Shown here piece after piece: positions 42,773-52,209 of a DNA stretch of 64,000 nt. The stretch's first letter is position 1. Every line of letters begins with the position of its first letter. This DNA is from an uncultured Pseudobutyrivibrio sp. GTDB taxonomy: Bacteria; Bacillota; Clostridia; Lachnospirales; Lachnospiraceae. The DNA lies in NCBI GenBank assembly GCA_900546435.1, contig URCQ01000008.1, positions 20,064-84,063 on the forward strand, written 5' to 3'. A program made the translations under genes and the position numbers. The notes beneath the pieces are model-generated. The model saw only the letters and a list, made by a program, of their open reading frames with translations. It did not search any database and was not told the DNA's origin.

Positions 42773-43624
42773 ATGAAACACTTTAACGAAATACTAATGA
42801 AGGTTATCTTTTTCATAGCGGCTTGCACTTCGGTGCTAGCCGTTGCCTTGATTTGCATTTTCTTGTTCGCCAATGGTGTTCCGGCGATGGGAAAAATCGG
42901 ATTAGGCAAATTTTTGACAGGAACAATGTGGAAGCCTTCCAATGATATTTTTGGAATATTTCCAATGATTCTTGGAAGTATTTATGTTACTGCAGGTGCA
43001 ATTATTATTGGTGTTCCGATTGGTCTTTGCACGGCTGTTTTTATGGCGCATTATTGCCCGAAAAACATATATGGCATTTGTAAGGCATCGGTGAATCTGA
43101 TGGCAGGAGTACCATCGGTTGTATATGGATTCTTTGGATTGGTTTGTATTGTTCCGCTGATGCAAAAGCTGACGGGGCGTGATGGAAGCACGATGCTCAC
43201 AGCTTCCATTTTGCTTGGCATTATGATTCTGCCAACAATCGTCAGCGTGTGCGAGGCGGCTATACGCAGTGTACCAACACCTTATTATGAAGGAGCCTTG
43301 GCGCTTGGTGCGACCAAAGAACGAAGTATTTTTTTAACTGTCATCCCGGCAGCAAAATCTGGTATCGTCGCAGGTATTGTCCTTGGTATTGGCAGGGCGA
43401 TTGGTGAGACGATGGCGGTTGTTATGGTTGCAGGAAATCAGGCGCGTATGCCAAAGGGAATTACGAGAGGTGTACGTACATTGACATCAAATATTGTACT
43501 GGAAATGGGATATGCAGCAGATTTGCACAGAGAGGCTTTGATTGCGACTGGCGTGGTTCTGTTTGTTTTTATCCTGTTGATTAACTTGTTTGTGGCTGCA
43601 TTAAAACGCCAGGATACAAAGTAA
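42773..43624 (+). CDS. pstC: Phosphate ABC transporter permease PstC
   Basis: A 283-residue permease with six membrane helices. Signs are the PstC opening with a 'TGTMWKPSNDIFGIFPMILG' loop, VPSVVYGFFGLVC, and the coupling loop ALALGATKERSIFLTVIPAA. GIGRAIGETMAVVMVAGNQA is the conserved PstC/PstA helix with a charged pair implicated in phosphate passage. It lies 40 bases after pstS with AAAAGGAAAGG and 12 bases before pstA. Forms the membrane channel with PstA. Confidence 0.96.
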   Translation: MKHFNEILMKVIFFIAACTSVLAVALICIFLFANGVPAMGKIGLGKFLTGTMWKPSNDIFGIFPMILGSIYVTAGAIIIGVPIGLCTAVFMAHYCPKNIYGICKASVNLMAGVPSVVYGFFGLVCIVPLMQKLTGRDGSTMLTASILLGIMILPTIVSVCEAAIRSVPTPYYEGALALGATKERSIFLTVIPAAKSGIVAGIVLGIGRAIGETMAVVMVAGNQARMPKGITRGVRTLTSNIVLEMGYAADLHREALIATGVVLFVFILLINLFVAALKRQDTK

Positions 43625-43636
43625 GGAGGCTATGGA

Positions 43637-44479
43637 ATGAAACAAAATATGAAAACTGCATTGAGACATCCGGCATCCTTATTACTCAAACTGTTTGTTC
43701 TTTTATCCGCAGCAGTTACAATGGGTGTTTTGCTTTTTATTATTATTTTTATTGTTGCAAAGGGAGCACCACACTTATCGCCGGGGTTGTTCGCGTGGAA
43801 ATATACATCCGATAATGTATCCATGACACCGGCGATTATCAATACATTGATTATGACAGCACTATCACTTGTTATAGCAGTTCCGCTTGGGATTTTTGCG
43901 GCAATCTATCTGGTAGAGTATGCAAAACGCGGTAGTCAGCTGGTAAAAGTGATTCGCATGACGGCAGAAACATTATCCGGGATACCTTCTATTATTTATG
44001 GTTTGTTTGGCCTTCTTTTCTTTGCCACGTATTTGCGCTGGGGATATTCTATGTTGTCAGGTGCATTGACACTCGTGATTATGATTTTACCACTTGTAAT
44101 CCGAACGACAGAAGAGGCATTGATTGCTGTACCGGATACCTACCGCGAAGCCAGTTTCGGTTTGGGAGCAGGAAAATTGCGAACCATCTTTCGCATTATT
44201 TTACCTGCAGCAGTACCGGGAATTTTATCCGGTGTGATTCTTTCGATTGGTCGTATTGTGGGAGAAACAGCAGCTTTGATTTATACTTCCGGAACGGTAG
44301 CGCAGACGGCAACGGATCTGACAAAATCCGGACGTACCCTTGCTGTACATATGTATAGTTTGTCTCGAGAAGGGTTACATATGGATGAGGCGTATGCAAC
44401 AGCATTGGTTTTACTTGTGCTTGTTGTGTTGATCAATGGTATTTCAGATTGGATAGCAAAAAAAGTATCGAAAGTGTGA
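43637..44479 (+). CDS. pstA: Phosphate ABC transporter permease PstA
   Basis: A 280-residue permease with six membrane helices. Marks are ITPAIINTLIMTAL-like text (MTPAIINTLIMTALSLVIAV), LSGIPSIIYGLFGLLFF, the coupling loop SFGLGAGKLRTIFRIILPAA and SIGRIVGETAALIYTSGTVA. It begins 12 bases after pstC behind AAGGAGG. The Arg/Glu pair in GRIVGET matches PstC's and is essential in E. coli PstA. Partner of PstC and PstB. Confidence 0.96.
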   Translation: MKQNMKTALRHPASLLLKLFVLLSAAVTMGVLLFIIIFIVAKGAPHLSPGLFAWKYTSDNVSMTPAIINTLIMTALSLVIAVPLGIFAAIYLVEYAKRGSQLVKVIRMTAETLSGIPSIIYGLFGLLFFATYLRWGYSMLSGALTLVIMILPLVIRTTEEALIAVPDTYREASFGLGAGKLRTIFRIILPAAVPGILSGVILSIGRIVGETAALIYTSGTVAQTATDLTKSGRTLAVHMYSLSREGLHMDEAYATALVLLVLVVLINGISDWIAKKVSKV

Positions 44480-44506
44480 GAATAGGTAAAAGGAGATAAC
44501 GATAAG

Positions 44507-45265
44507 ATGGACAATAAAGCAAAGATTTCCATTCACAATATGGACTTGTACTATGGCGATTTTCATGCCTTGAAAAATATTAACATGGAATTACCGGAAA
44601 AAGAGATTTCAGCATTTATCGGCCCGAGTGGTTGTGGAAAATCTACCCTGCTCAAATCAATCAATCGTATGAATGATCTGGTGGAAGGCTGTAAGATTAC
44701 GGGAGAATTACTGCTGGATGATCAAAATATATATGGCAATATGGACGTTAATGTTTTGCGTAAGCGTGTGGGGATGGTTTTTCAGAAACCTAATCCATTT
44801 CCCATGAGTGTTTACGATAACATTGCATATGGACCAAGAACACATGGTGTTAACAGCAGGGCACAACTGGATGAGATTGTGGAGACCTCCTTGCGGCAGG
44901 CTGCTATTTGGGATGAATTAAAAGACAGGCTGAAAAAGAGTGCTCTTGGACTTTCCGGCGGTCAGCAGCAAAGGCTCTGTATTGCGAGAGCACTTGCGGT
45001 GAAACCGGAGGTACTTTTGATGGATGAGCCGACATCGGCACTGGATCCGATCTCTACATCAAAGATTGAGGACCTCGTAATTGAGCTAAAGAAAGATTAT
45101 ACGATTATCATGGTAACGCATAATATGCAGCAGGCGGTGCGTGTGTCGGATAAGACAGCATTCTTTTTGCTGGGAGAAGTCATAGAATATGGCGAAACAG
45201 AGCAAATCTTTTCTATGCCAAAAGAGAAAAAGACAGAAGATTATATTACGGGTAGATTTGGATAA
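44507..45265 (+). CDS. pstB: Phosphate ABC transporter ATP-binding protein PstB
   Basis: A 252-residue ATPase: Walker A GPSGCGKST, the PstB-specific SINRMNDLVEGCKITGELLL, the Q-loop segment VFQKPNPFPMSVYDNIAYGP, the signature LSGGQQQRLCIARAL, Walker B LLMDEPTSALDPIST and the switch His in VTHNM. Full length. It is 27 bases after pstA (AAAAGGAGATAA) and nine bases before phoU. Confidence 0.98.
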   Translation: MDNKAKISIHNMDLYYGDFHALKNINMELPEKEISAFIGPSGCGKSTLLKSINRMNDLVEGCKITGELLLDDQNIYGNMDVNVLRKRVGMVFQKPNPFPMSVYDNIAYGPRTHGVNSRAQLDEIVETSLRQAAIWDELKDRLKKSALGLSGGQQQRLCIARALAVKPEVLLMDEPTSALDPISTSKIEDLVIELKKDYTIIMVTHNMQQAVRVSDKTAFFLLGEVIEYGETEQIFSMPKEKKTEDYITGRFG

Positions 45266-45274
45266 GGAGGACGT

Positions 45275-45925
45275 ATGAGAAATCGATTTGATAGACAGTT
45301 GGAAGAACTTCATGTAGAACTGATTGAAATGGGAAGCATGTGTGAAGATGTGATACGAAAGACATCCAAGCTCTTACAATCCGGAGATATAAAGGTGGCA
45401 AAAGAAATCCGTAAGGAAGATTGCAATATAGATGATCAGGAGCGTCTGGTGGAGAGTCTTTGTTTGAAACTTCTTTTGCAGCAGCAGCCCGTGGCAAAAG
45501 ATTTGCGCAAGGTTTCTGCAGCTTTAAAAATGATTACCGATATGGAGCGTATCGGGGATCAGGCGTCGGATATTGCAGAAATTATTGAAACAGCAGAATT
45601 TCATGTGCCAACGAGTGATGTGAAACTGAGCAAGATGGCAGAAACAACCATTACCATGGTAACCGAGAGTATTGATGCCTATGTAAAGCAGGATCTGGAG
45701 CTTGTGCGTGAGGTGATTGCACGCGATGATGAAGTGGATGATCTGTTTTTGGAAGTGCGTAAGGAGATTGCGGCAGGACTGGCCGAGGGAATAAATCCGA
45801 CGCATAGTCTGGATCTTCTAATGATTGCAAAATACTTTGAACGTATCGGTGACCATGCAACCAATATTGCGGAGTGGGTGGAATTTTCCATTACAGGAAC
45901 ACACAAAGATGCAGATATTTTATAA
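45275..45925 (+). CDS. phoU: Phosphate signalling protein PhoU
   Basis: A 216-residue protein built from two three-helix bundles. Each carries the metal-binding E/D-rich helix: KMITDMERIGDQASDIAEII in the first and MIAKYFERIGDHATNIAEWV in the second. PhoU links the Pst transporter state to the PhoR kinase and represses the regulon when phosphate is ample. It follows pstB directly with AAGGAGG, and is 87 bases before the response regulator gene. Length and motifs are standard. Confidence 0.97.
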   Translation: MRNRFDRQLEELHVELIEMGSMCEDVIRKTSKLLQSGDIKVAKEIRKEDCNIDDQERLVESLCLKLLLQQQPVAKDLRKVSAALKMITDMERIGDQASDIAEIIETAEFHVPTSDVKLSKMAETTITMVTESIDAYVKQDLELVREVIARDDEVDDLFLEVRKEIAAGLAEGINPTHSLDLLMIAKYFERIGDHATNIAEWVEFSITGTHKDADIL

Positions 45926-46012
45926 AGGATATTTACAAAATGTCTGCTGTTGCAATACTATGATACATAGAAAGTACAGTAACAAAGCATATAAAATCTG
46001 GGAGAACAACAT

Positions 46013-46684
46013 ATGATTTATTATGTCGAAGATGAAAAAAATATCAGAGAACTGGTGGAATATGCACTGCTTGCAAATGGATTTGAGATTCGCTGTTTTG
46101 CAGATGGTGTGTCATTCTGGCAAGGTTTGCGGGAAGAAAAGAATCCGGAATTGATCCTTCTTGATATTATGTTGCCAGGGGAAAATGGTATGGAAATTCT
46201 GCATCGCCTGAAAGAAACTGCCGCAACCAAGGATATTCCTGTGATTATGGTTACCGCAAAGGGCAGCGAGTATGATAAAGTGCTAGGCCTTGATAGTGGA
46301 GCAGATGATTATATTGCAAAACCGTTTGGCATGATGGAACTGGTTTCGCGCATCAAAGCTGTATTGCGCCGGACACAAAAAGAGGAAGTGGATACAGATC
46401 TTTCCTATCAGGATATTCGCATTTGCAACGCGTCCCACAAGGTGTTTGTAGGCGACGAGGAAGTAGAGCTGACGAAGAAGGAATATAATCTGCTATCGTA
46501 TTTGATTCGCAATCAGGGAGTGGTTCTTACCAGAGATCAACTTTTAAATAGCATCTGGGGTTATGATTTTGATGGAGAGACAAGAACGGTTGATGTCCAT
46601 GTCCGTTCACTCCGTCAGAAATTGGGAAATGCAGGAGACTGCGTCACAACGGTTCGTGGAATAGGTTACCGGATAGGGGAATGA
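46013..46684 (+). CDS. phoB: PhoB/PhoP-type response regulator
   Basis: A 223-residue OmpR-class regulator. The receiver has the acidic pair near E6-D7, acceptor D51 in ELILLDIMLPGENG and K103 in YIAKPFG. The winged-helix DNA-binding domain (about 125-223) has LTKKEYNLLSYLIRNQGVVL, the recognition helix region RTVDVHVRSLRQKL and the closing VRGIGYRIGE. GGGAGAA precedes the ATG. Its position between phoU and the kinase points to phosphate control, and the PhoP-box-like array before pstS is its likely target. Confidence 0.92.
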   Translation: MIYYVEDEKNIRELVEYALLANGFEIRCFADGVSFWQGLREEKNPELILLDIMLPGENGMEILHRLKETAATKDIPVIMVTAKGSEYDKVLGLDSGADDYIAKPFGMMELVSRIKAVLRRTQKEEVDTDLSYQDIRICNASHKVFVGDEEVELTKKEYNLLSYLIRNQGVVLTRDQLLNSIWGYDFDGETRTVDVHVRSLRQKLGNAGDCVTTVRGIGYRIGE

Positions 46685-46685
46685 T

Positions 46686-48350
46686 ATGAAACAACGTATT
46701 TTTCGAAGCACAGCAATTTTGGTGGCACTGGCAATTTTGGTGACGTTTGCAACGTCATTTCTCTTTATGTATAAAAAATTAGAGAACAATATGGAGCAGC
46801 GTGTGGATAATGAGGTGAATTATCTTGCAACAGCTGTGGAAGAATTGGGCGATGCGGCACTAGAAACAGGTTTGGCCGATGGCTTGACGGGACGCATTAC
46901 ACTCATTGATGCGGCAGGAAACGTGTTATATGATTCTTATGAGGATCCGGCTTGTATGGAGAATCATGCGATGCGACCGGAAGTTGCACAGGCAATCAAA
47001 GAGGGATATGGAAGTGCAAACCGCTATTCTACGACATATGCAAAAAGAAGTTATTATGCAGCTGTTCGCCTGTCAAATGATCAGATTTTACGCGTGGGTG
47101 ACACGATTGACAGCGTATATGGTGTGCTGTTTCCGGGTATCGGCATGCTTCTTCTTCCGCTTGCACTTCTTCTTGGATTGAGTTTTGTCATTATTGATAA
47201 GACGACAAAAAGAATGATGGAACCACTTTTGCATATTAATCTGGACGAACCACGAAAGGATGTGCAATATGATGAAATGGTACCATTCTTACGACGCATT
47301 GAAGAACAGAACGAAGCGCTAAAAGAGCAGATGCAGGAGCGAAATAAACAGCAACAGGAATATGCTGCAATTACGGAAAATATGAAAGATGGACTGATTG
47401 TGACAAACCGGCACCGGGTATTATCCATCAATCGTGCAGCACAGCGAATTTTTGAAATTCGACCGGAAGAATGTATGGGGCAAAATATTATTGTTGTCAA
47501 CCGCAATCAGAAGCTAAAAGAAGTAGTGGATGGCGCACTTTCGGGAAAGGACATGATCAAGCATATGACCATAGATGATGTGATCTATGAATTGCATGGA
47601 AATCCGGTTATGCAAGATGGATACACTAGTGGTGTGGTTATTTTCATTATGGATGTAACGCAAAAAAAACAGTTAGAGATCATGCGGCAAGAATTTTCTG
47701 CAAATGTGTCACACGAATTAAAGACGCCACTGATGTCCATTTCGGGCTATGCAGAGTTGTTAAAAGATGGGATTGTGCGGCCGGAAGATCAGAAGGAATT
47801 TGCACAGCGCATTTATCAGGAAGCAGCACGACTGACGACGCTGGTGCAGGACATTATCCGGTTATCAAAATTAGACGATGAGAATCTGGAGCTGGAAAAA
47901 GAACCAATTGATTTGTTTGACATGAGCAAAGAAATCATAGAAACATTACAGCCGGCGGCAAAGAAGCGCGGAATTTCTCTCTCCTTTACGGGAAAACGTG
48001 TACAGATCAAAGGGATGCGGCAGATTATTTATGAGATGCTTTATAATGTCTGTGATAATGCAATCCATTATAATAAGGATGAGGGAAGCGTTGTAATTTC
48101 GTCGGAGGAGACGGAAGAAGGCATCTGCTGGCGCGTGGAAGATACCGGAATCGGTATTCCGCTGGCTGAACAGGAACGTATTTTTGAACGGTTCTATCGT
48201 GTAGATAAGAGCCATTCCCGTGCAACGGGTGGCACAGGATTGGGGTTATCTATTGTGAAACATGCAGCAGAACTCCATGGTGCACGAGTGCGTGTGGATT
48301 CTGTCGTTGATCAGGGAACAACCATTACGATTATTTTTCCCAAAGAATAG
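46686..48350 (+). CDS. phoR: PhoR-type sensor histidine kinase
   Basis: A 554-residue membrane kinase. Two membrane helices (about 8-28 and 145-165) enclose an outer sensor domain. Next are a linker, a PAS domain (about 225-325, with YAAITENMKDGLIVTNRHRV), HisKA with phospho-acceptor H343 in SANVSHELKTPLMSISGYAE, and the ATPase domain with N-box VCDNAIHYNKDEG, VEDTGIGIP and GGTGLGLSIVKH. It begins one base after the regulator stop, so translation is coupled. PhoR senses phosphate through PhoU and the Pst complex. Confidence 0.93.
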   Translation: MKQRIFRSTAILVALAILVTFATSFLFMYKKLENNMEQRVDNEVNYLATAVEELGDAALETGLADGLTGRITLIDAAGNVLYDSYEDPACMENHAMRPEVAQAIKEGYGSANRYSTTYAKRSYYAAVRLSNDQILRVGDTIDSVYGVLFPGIGMLLLPLALLLGLSFVIIDKTTKRMMEPLLHINLDEPRKDVQYDEMVPFLRRIEEQNEALKEQMQERNKQQQEYAAITENMKDGLIVTNRHRVLSINRAAQRIFEIRPEECMGQNIIVVNRNQKLKEVVDGALSGKDMIKHMTIDDVIYELHGNPVMQDGYTSGVVIFIMDVTQKKQLEIMRQEFSANVSHELKTPLMSISGYAELLKDGIVRPEDQKEFAQRIYQEAARLTTLVQDIIRLSKLDDENLELEKEPIDLFDMSKEIIETLQPAAKKRGISLSFTGKRVQIKGMRQIIYEMLYNVCDNAIHYNKDEGSVVISSEETEEGICWRVEDTGIGIPLAEQERIFERFYRVDKSHSRATGGTGLGLSIVKHAAELHGARVRVDSVVDQGTTITIIFPKE

Positions 48351-48368
48351 AACTGTAATCTGACGAAT

Positions 48369-49235
48369 TTATGAGTGTTTGGTATGGCGTTTTTCATTGA
48401 TCAAGTTACGCATGCGTTGGCGCAATTCATTGCCCTGTTTGCTGCGTTTAAATCCTTGTATACTAAGAAATGTACTCTTTTGAGCAGCAGAGGAGGATAG
48501 GAACAGATTCTCCAAACGTTCTTTTGTGAGGCGGTCGCGAAGTGCGGCTGCCTTTTCTTCTGCGAGTTCCTTGCGGACAAAAGCACTTTCCTGGATTTGT
48601 TCGGATTTTTCAATGGCGCTTTCAATGGCATCGGAGACGCTGGTGTCAAGTTTTTCATAGGCGTTTGCAAATTGCTCATTAATTTCCGCTTCAATACGAT
48701 TGAAGTTTTGGGCGAAATTGGTAAGCGCGGAAACGGTCAATGCCATATCCATGCCAAAAACGAACATAAATGCAAGGGATAATCCCTCCATTAAATAAGG
48801 GTTGGTATTATGGGTCATACCATTGACAAAAGGATAGATGATGCGCACAACGAGAATGCCAGCGCATCCAAATCCGATGGAAGCCGGAAGGCAGACGCGT
48901 CCGTTGATATTACAGAAAACATCGCTGTAATCCCACCAGTAAGCATGGAATAATTTTTCTAATCCCCAGGAAGTAGTGTATTCTAATACGATACTGCCAA
49001 AGAAACATATAAGAAAAATTTTAAGATTGCTTGCTTCCTGCAATCCGGATATCGGGAGTTCGGAAAACAGGATAGAGGCAAGTAAAGCACCCACACCATA
49101 AATAGGTACAATTGGTCCATGTAAAAACCCGCGGTTTTCCCAGTGGTGTTTTCGAATGGTACAGTAGGTGGATTCGTAAATCCAACCCATGAAACTATAT
49201 ATGATAAACCAGACAAAATATTTACTTACAATCAT
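48369..49235 (-). CDS. CmpB-like (PF06541) membrane protein with coiled-coil tail
   Basis: A 288-residue protein. The first 190 residues hold about five membrane helices with the PF06541 pattern: FIIYSFMGWIYESTYCTIRK, NRGFLHGPIVPIYGVGALLA, and ALEYTTSWGLEKLF-like text, then YWWDYSDVFCNINGRVCLPA. The last 90 residues are a charged, coiled-coil cytoplasmic tail (NRIEAEINEQFANAYEKLDT). The family is labelled 'putative ABC transporter type IV', but no ATPase is adjacent and the function is unknown. It is a single gene, convergent with phoR and divergent from bioY. Confidence 0.85.
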   Translation of the reverse strand: MIVSKYFVWFIIYSFMGWIYESTYCTIRKHHWENRGFLHGPIVPIYGVGALLASILFSELPISGLQEASNLKIFLICFFGSIVLEYTTSWGLEKLFHAYWWDYSDVFCNINGRVCLPASIGFGCAGILVVRIIYPFVNGMTHNTNPYLMEGLSLAFMFVFGMDMALTVSALTNFAQNFNRIEAEINEQFANAYEKLDTSVSDAIESAIEKSEQIQESAFVRKELAEEKAAALRDRLTKERLENLFLSSSAAQKSTFLSIQGFKRSKQGNELRQRMRNLINEKRHTKHS

Positions 49236-49326
49236 AGTGCCATCCCTTCTGTGGTTGTTAACGAGTTATGTGTCTGTCATAAGATTACTATAAGAAAAAC
49301 GAATAGTCAAAATAAGGATATGCAAT

Positions 49327-49355
49327 TTGACAAAGAATCAACAATCTTTTATTCT
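49327..49355 (+). promoter_or_regulatory. Sigma-A promoter of bioY
   Basis: A perfect TTGACA (49327-49332), 17 bases, TATTCT (49350-49355), 47 bases before the bioY start. Confidence 0.72.
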
Positions 49356-49402
49356 TGGATAGGAAGTTAATGAACGAAAAAACATTTAAAGGAGAAAGTA
49401 TT

Positions 49403-49960
49403 ATGAATGCACAAGCAAAAACAACATCACTTCGTACGGTAGACATTGCATATATCGGTCTTTTTGTAGCGGTTATGGCAATTTGTTCCTGGATTTCCAT
49501 TCCAGCGACAGTTCCATTTACGTTACAGACCTTTGCTGTATTTATGGCAGTAGGTCTTCTGGGTGGAAAACGTGGAACGATAGCTGTTCTGACCTATGTA
49601 TTACTTGGAGCTATTGGAGTTCCTGTATTTGCTGGATTTAGCGGAGGTGTTGGGGCACTTCTTGGTAACAGCGGTGGTTATATTGTCGGATTTATTTTTT
49701 CTGCACTTGTTATGTGGGCAATCACAGCAAAATTTGGAGAAAAAACATGGGTATTGGGACTTTCTATGGTACTTGGACTGCTCGTATGCTACGCGTTTGG
49801 TACGATGTGGTTTATGATTGCTTATACAGCAAACACAGGTGCAGTTGGTATCGTAGCTGTACTTGGCTGGTGTGTCATTCCGTTTATTATCCCAGACCTT
49901 TGTAAGGTGGGAATTGCATTGATTCTTACAAAGAGATTGAAAAAACATGTAAAATTATAA
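49403..49960 (+). CDS. bioY: Biotin transporter substrate-binding subunit BioY
   Basis: A 185-residue membrane protein with six helices and the BioY signature: ISIPATVPFTLQTFAVFMAV, GGKRGTIAVLTYVLLGAIGV and PVFAGFSGGVGALLGNSGGY. BioY captures biotin in ECF-type transport, using a shared energising module encoded elsewhere, or alone at lower rate. AAAGGAGAAA supports the ATG at 49403 over an in-frame start at 49355. No biotin synthesis gene is near, which fits an organism that scavenges biotin. A terminator follows. Confidence 0.95.
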   Translation: MNAQAKTTSLRTVDIAYIGLFVAVMAICSWISIPATVPFTLQTFAVFMAVGLLGGKRGTIAVLTYVLLGAIGVPVFAGFSGGVGALLGNSGGYIVGFIFSALVMWAITAKFGEKTWVLGLSMVLGLLVCYAFGTMWFMIAYTANTGAVGIVAVLGWCVIPFIIPDLCKVGIALILTKRLKKHVKL

Positions 49961-49982
49961 GATGACAATTTAAGATGAAAAA

Positions 49983-50016
49983 GGGAGCGCATCTGATTTG
50001 GATGTGCTCTTTTTTT
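49983..50016 (+). terminator. Intrinsic terminator of bioY
   Basis: GAGCGCATC pairs with GATGTGCTC (one G-U pair), seven-base loop, then TTTTTTT. Confidence 0.9.
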
Positions 50017-50088
50017 GCGCCTTTGTGGATTTTTTATGGAAAAACATTGGAATTTGTGTAAAATGGGAAGAGGAAAAGAGGTAGAAAT

Positions 50089-51462
50089 ATGGAAAAAGAA
50101 AGAATACAGGAAAACCCATTGGGGATGCTTCCGGAAAATAAATTATTGCGACAGTTTGCAATTCCGAGTATCATTGCGATGCTGGTCAGCTCACTTTACA
50201 ACATTGTGGATCAGTTCTTTATCGGGAATGCCATCGGTGAATTGGGAAATGCAGCAACCAACATTGCGTTTCCGCTCAATACATCCTGCGTTGCTATTGC
50301 ACTTTTGATGGGAATTGGTGGTGCATCAACCTTTAACCTTGCAATGGGTCGTGGAGATAGTAAAGGTGCCGGAAAGTATATTGGTAATTCGGTGACGATT
50401 ATGCTGCTGCTGGGTGTTGCGCTGTCAACCGTTACGTTACTGTTTTTAGCACCGCTGCTTCGTTTTTTTGGTTCGCCAGAAAAAGTACTGCCCTTAGCGA
50501 TGGAATATACAAGAATTACAGCAATTGGCTTTCCATTTCTGATTTTATCTGCAGGTGGTGGTCATCTGGTGCGTGCAGATGGCAGTCCCAAAATGACGAT
50601 GGCGATCAACATTGTCGGAGCGGTAGTGAATACGATTCTGGATGCATTGTTCGTTTTTGGTTTCCGGTGGGGGATGACAGGTGCAGCAGCTGCGACTGTG
50701 ATTGGACAGGTTGTGGCAGCGGCAATGGTTGTCTGGTATTTGTATCATTATAAGACGGTACAATTACAAAAAAATGCATTTTCATTGGATAAAGAAGTTG
50801 TTTTACAAGTGATGTCGCTTGGTGCAGCACCATGCTTTAACCAGTTGGCAATGATGCTGGTGCAGGTTGTGATGAACCGTACCCTGAAATACTACGGAGG
50901 GTTGTCGGCATATGGGGAATCGATACCGATTGCATGTTCCGGCATTATCGCAAAGGTGTCGATGCTCGTTATGTCTTTCGTCATTGGTATATCCCAGGGA
51001 TTGCAGCCGATTGTAAGCTACAATTATGGCGCAAAGAAATATGAGCGCGTGAAAAAAGCGTATTTTCTGGCAATACGCAGTGCTGCTGTCATCTGTGTGG
51101 TTTCGTCTGTATTGTTTCAGGTTTTCCCGAGACAGATTATTTCTGTGTTTGGAAATGGATCGGAACTTTATTTTGATTTTGGTGAGAATTTTTTCCGGAA
51201 ATTTTTGTTTTTTATGTTCCTTTGTTTCATGCAGCCAATCTCAGCAAATTTCTTTACCGCAATTGGTAAACCGAAAAAAGGTATTTTTATGTCTTTGACA
51301 AGACAGATTATATTTTTACTGCCACTATTGCTAATTCTGCCGCTATTTATGGGAATTGATGGCGTTATGTACGCAGGACCGGTAGCGGATCTGGTGGCGA
51401 CGGTTGTGTGTACGGTTCTTGTGGTAAAGGAGATGCGCAGACCCGAATTTATCGGGAAGTAA
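50089..51462 (+). CDS. MATE-family efflux transporter
   Basis: A 457-residue carrier with 12 membrane segments in two repeated halves. The first half opens with NKLLRQFAIPSIIAMLVSSL and NIVDQFFIGNAIGELGNAAT, and the second with APCFNQLAMMLVQVVMNRTL. FVIGISQGLQPIVSYNYGAK is the typical MATE loop motif. These exporters swap Na+ or H+ for cationic drugs and metabolites; the substrate is unknown. It is 21 bases before a LytTR regulator gene, so the exporter and the two-component pair may be one operon and the exporter could be related to that signal. Confidence 0.94.
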   Translation: MEKERIQENPLGMLPENKLLRQFAIPSIIAMLVSSLYNIVDQFFIGNAIGELGNAATNIAFPLNTSCVAIALLMGIGGASTFNLAMGRGDSKGAGKYIGNSVTIMLLLGVALSTVTLLFLAPLLRFFGSPEKVLPLAMEYTRITAIGFPFLILSAGGGHLVRADGSPKMTMAINIVGAVVNTILDALFVFGFRWGMTGAAAATVIGQVVAAAMVVWYLYHYKTVQLQKNAFSLDKEVVLQVMSLGAAPCFNQLAMMLVQVVMNRTLKYYGGLSAYGESIPIACSGIIAKVSMLVMSFVIGISQGLQPIVSYNYGAKKYERVKKAYFLAIRSAAVICVVSSVLFQVFPRQIISVFGNGSELYFDFGENFFRKFLFFMFLCFMQPISANFFTAIGKPKKGIFMSLTRQIIFLLPLLLILPLFMGIDGVMYAGPVADLVATVVCTVLVVKEMRRPEFIGK

Positions 51463-51483
51463 TGTGGAGTACGAAAGGGTATC

Positions 51484-52200
51484 ATGGTTAGAATTGCAAT
51501 CGTAGAAGATGAAAAAGAATATCAGAACATATTGCTGTCTTATATTGAGCGATACCAGACGGAACATTTTGCCGATCTTACAACAACGGTATATGCAGAT
51601 GGGATGGATCTTGTGGATGAGTATCATGGAGGTTATGACATCCTTCTTATGGATATCAAGATGAAGCATTTGGATGGAATGAAAGCGGCACGTAAGATTC
51701 GAAGCATAGATCAGGCAGTGGTTATTATTTTTATTACAACAATGGCGCAGTATGCTGTGGCCGGTTATGAAGTAGATGCACTTGATTTTGTCTTAAAGCC
51801 GGTGGAATATGCCCGGTTTGAACCCAAGCTGACAAAAGCAATCGGTCTTGTGGAAAAGCAGAGGAAAAAGAAATATCTGATGCTATCCAAGGAGGATCGC
51901 AAAGAAAAAGTGTGTTCAGATGACATTCTTTATGTGGAAGTCCGTAATCACAATGTCTATTATGTGACAAAACAGGAGACCTATGTTATGCGTTCTTCCA
52001 TGGCGGAGGTGGAAAAAGAGTTGACGGCGTATCATTTTAGCCGTTGCAATCAGGGATATCTGGTAAATTTAAAGAATGTAGTAAGTGTAAACAAGGATGA
52101 TGTACAAGTTGGGAGCTATCATTTGCCGTTTTCGCGTTCTCGCAAAAAAGCCTTTTTACAGGAATTAAGTCAATATTTAGAAGCAGGATATGAGTCATAA
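51484..52200 (+). CDS. LytTR-family response regulator
   Basis: A 238-residue regulator: receiver domain with acceptor D57 in YDILLMDIKMKHLDG and VDALDFVLKPVEYARFEPKL, then a LytTR DNA-binding domain (about 135-235) with DDILYVEVRNHNVYYVTKQE, FSRCNQGYLVNLKNVVSVNK and the closing LPFSRSRKKAFLQEL. LytTR/AgrA proteins bind pairs of short direct repeats. It is 21 bases after the MATE gene and nine bases before its partner kinase. No agrB or agrD gene is present, so the signal is unknown. Confidence 0.93.
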   Translation: MVRIAIVEDEKEYQNILLSYIERYQTEHFADLTTTVYADGMDLVDEYHGGYDILLMDIKMKHLDGMKAARKIRSIDQAVVIIFITTMAQYAVAGYEVDALDFVLKPVEYARFEPKLTKAIGLVEKQRKKKYLMLSKEDRKEKVCSDDILYVEVRNHNVYYVTKQETYVMRSSMAEVEKELTAYHFSRCNQGYLVNLKNVVSVNKDDVQVGSYHLPFSRSRKKAFLQELSQYLEAGYES

Positions 52201-52209
52201 GGAGGAGCT

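Noticed and set aside
49250..49270. Possible BirA operator before bioY (TTGTTAAC)
   Set aside because: Only one half-site is present; no matching inverted half lies at the expected distance.
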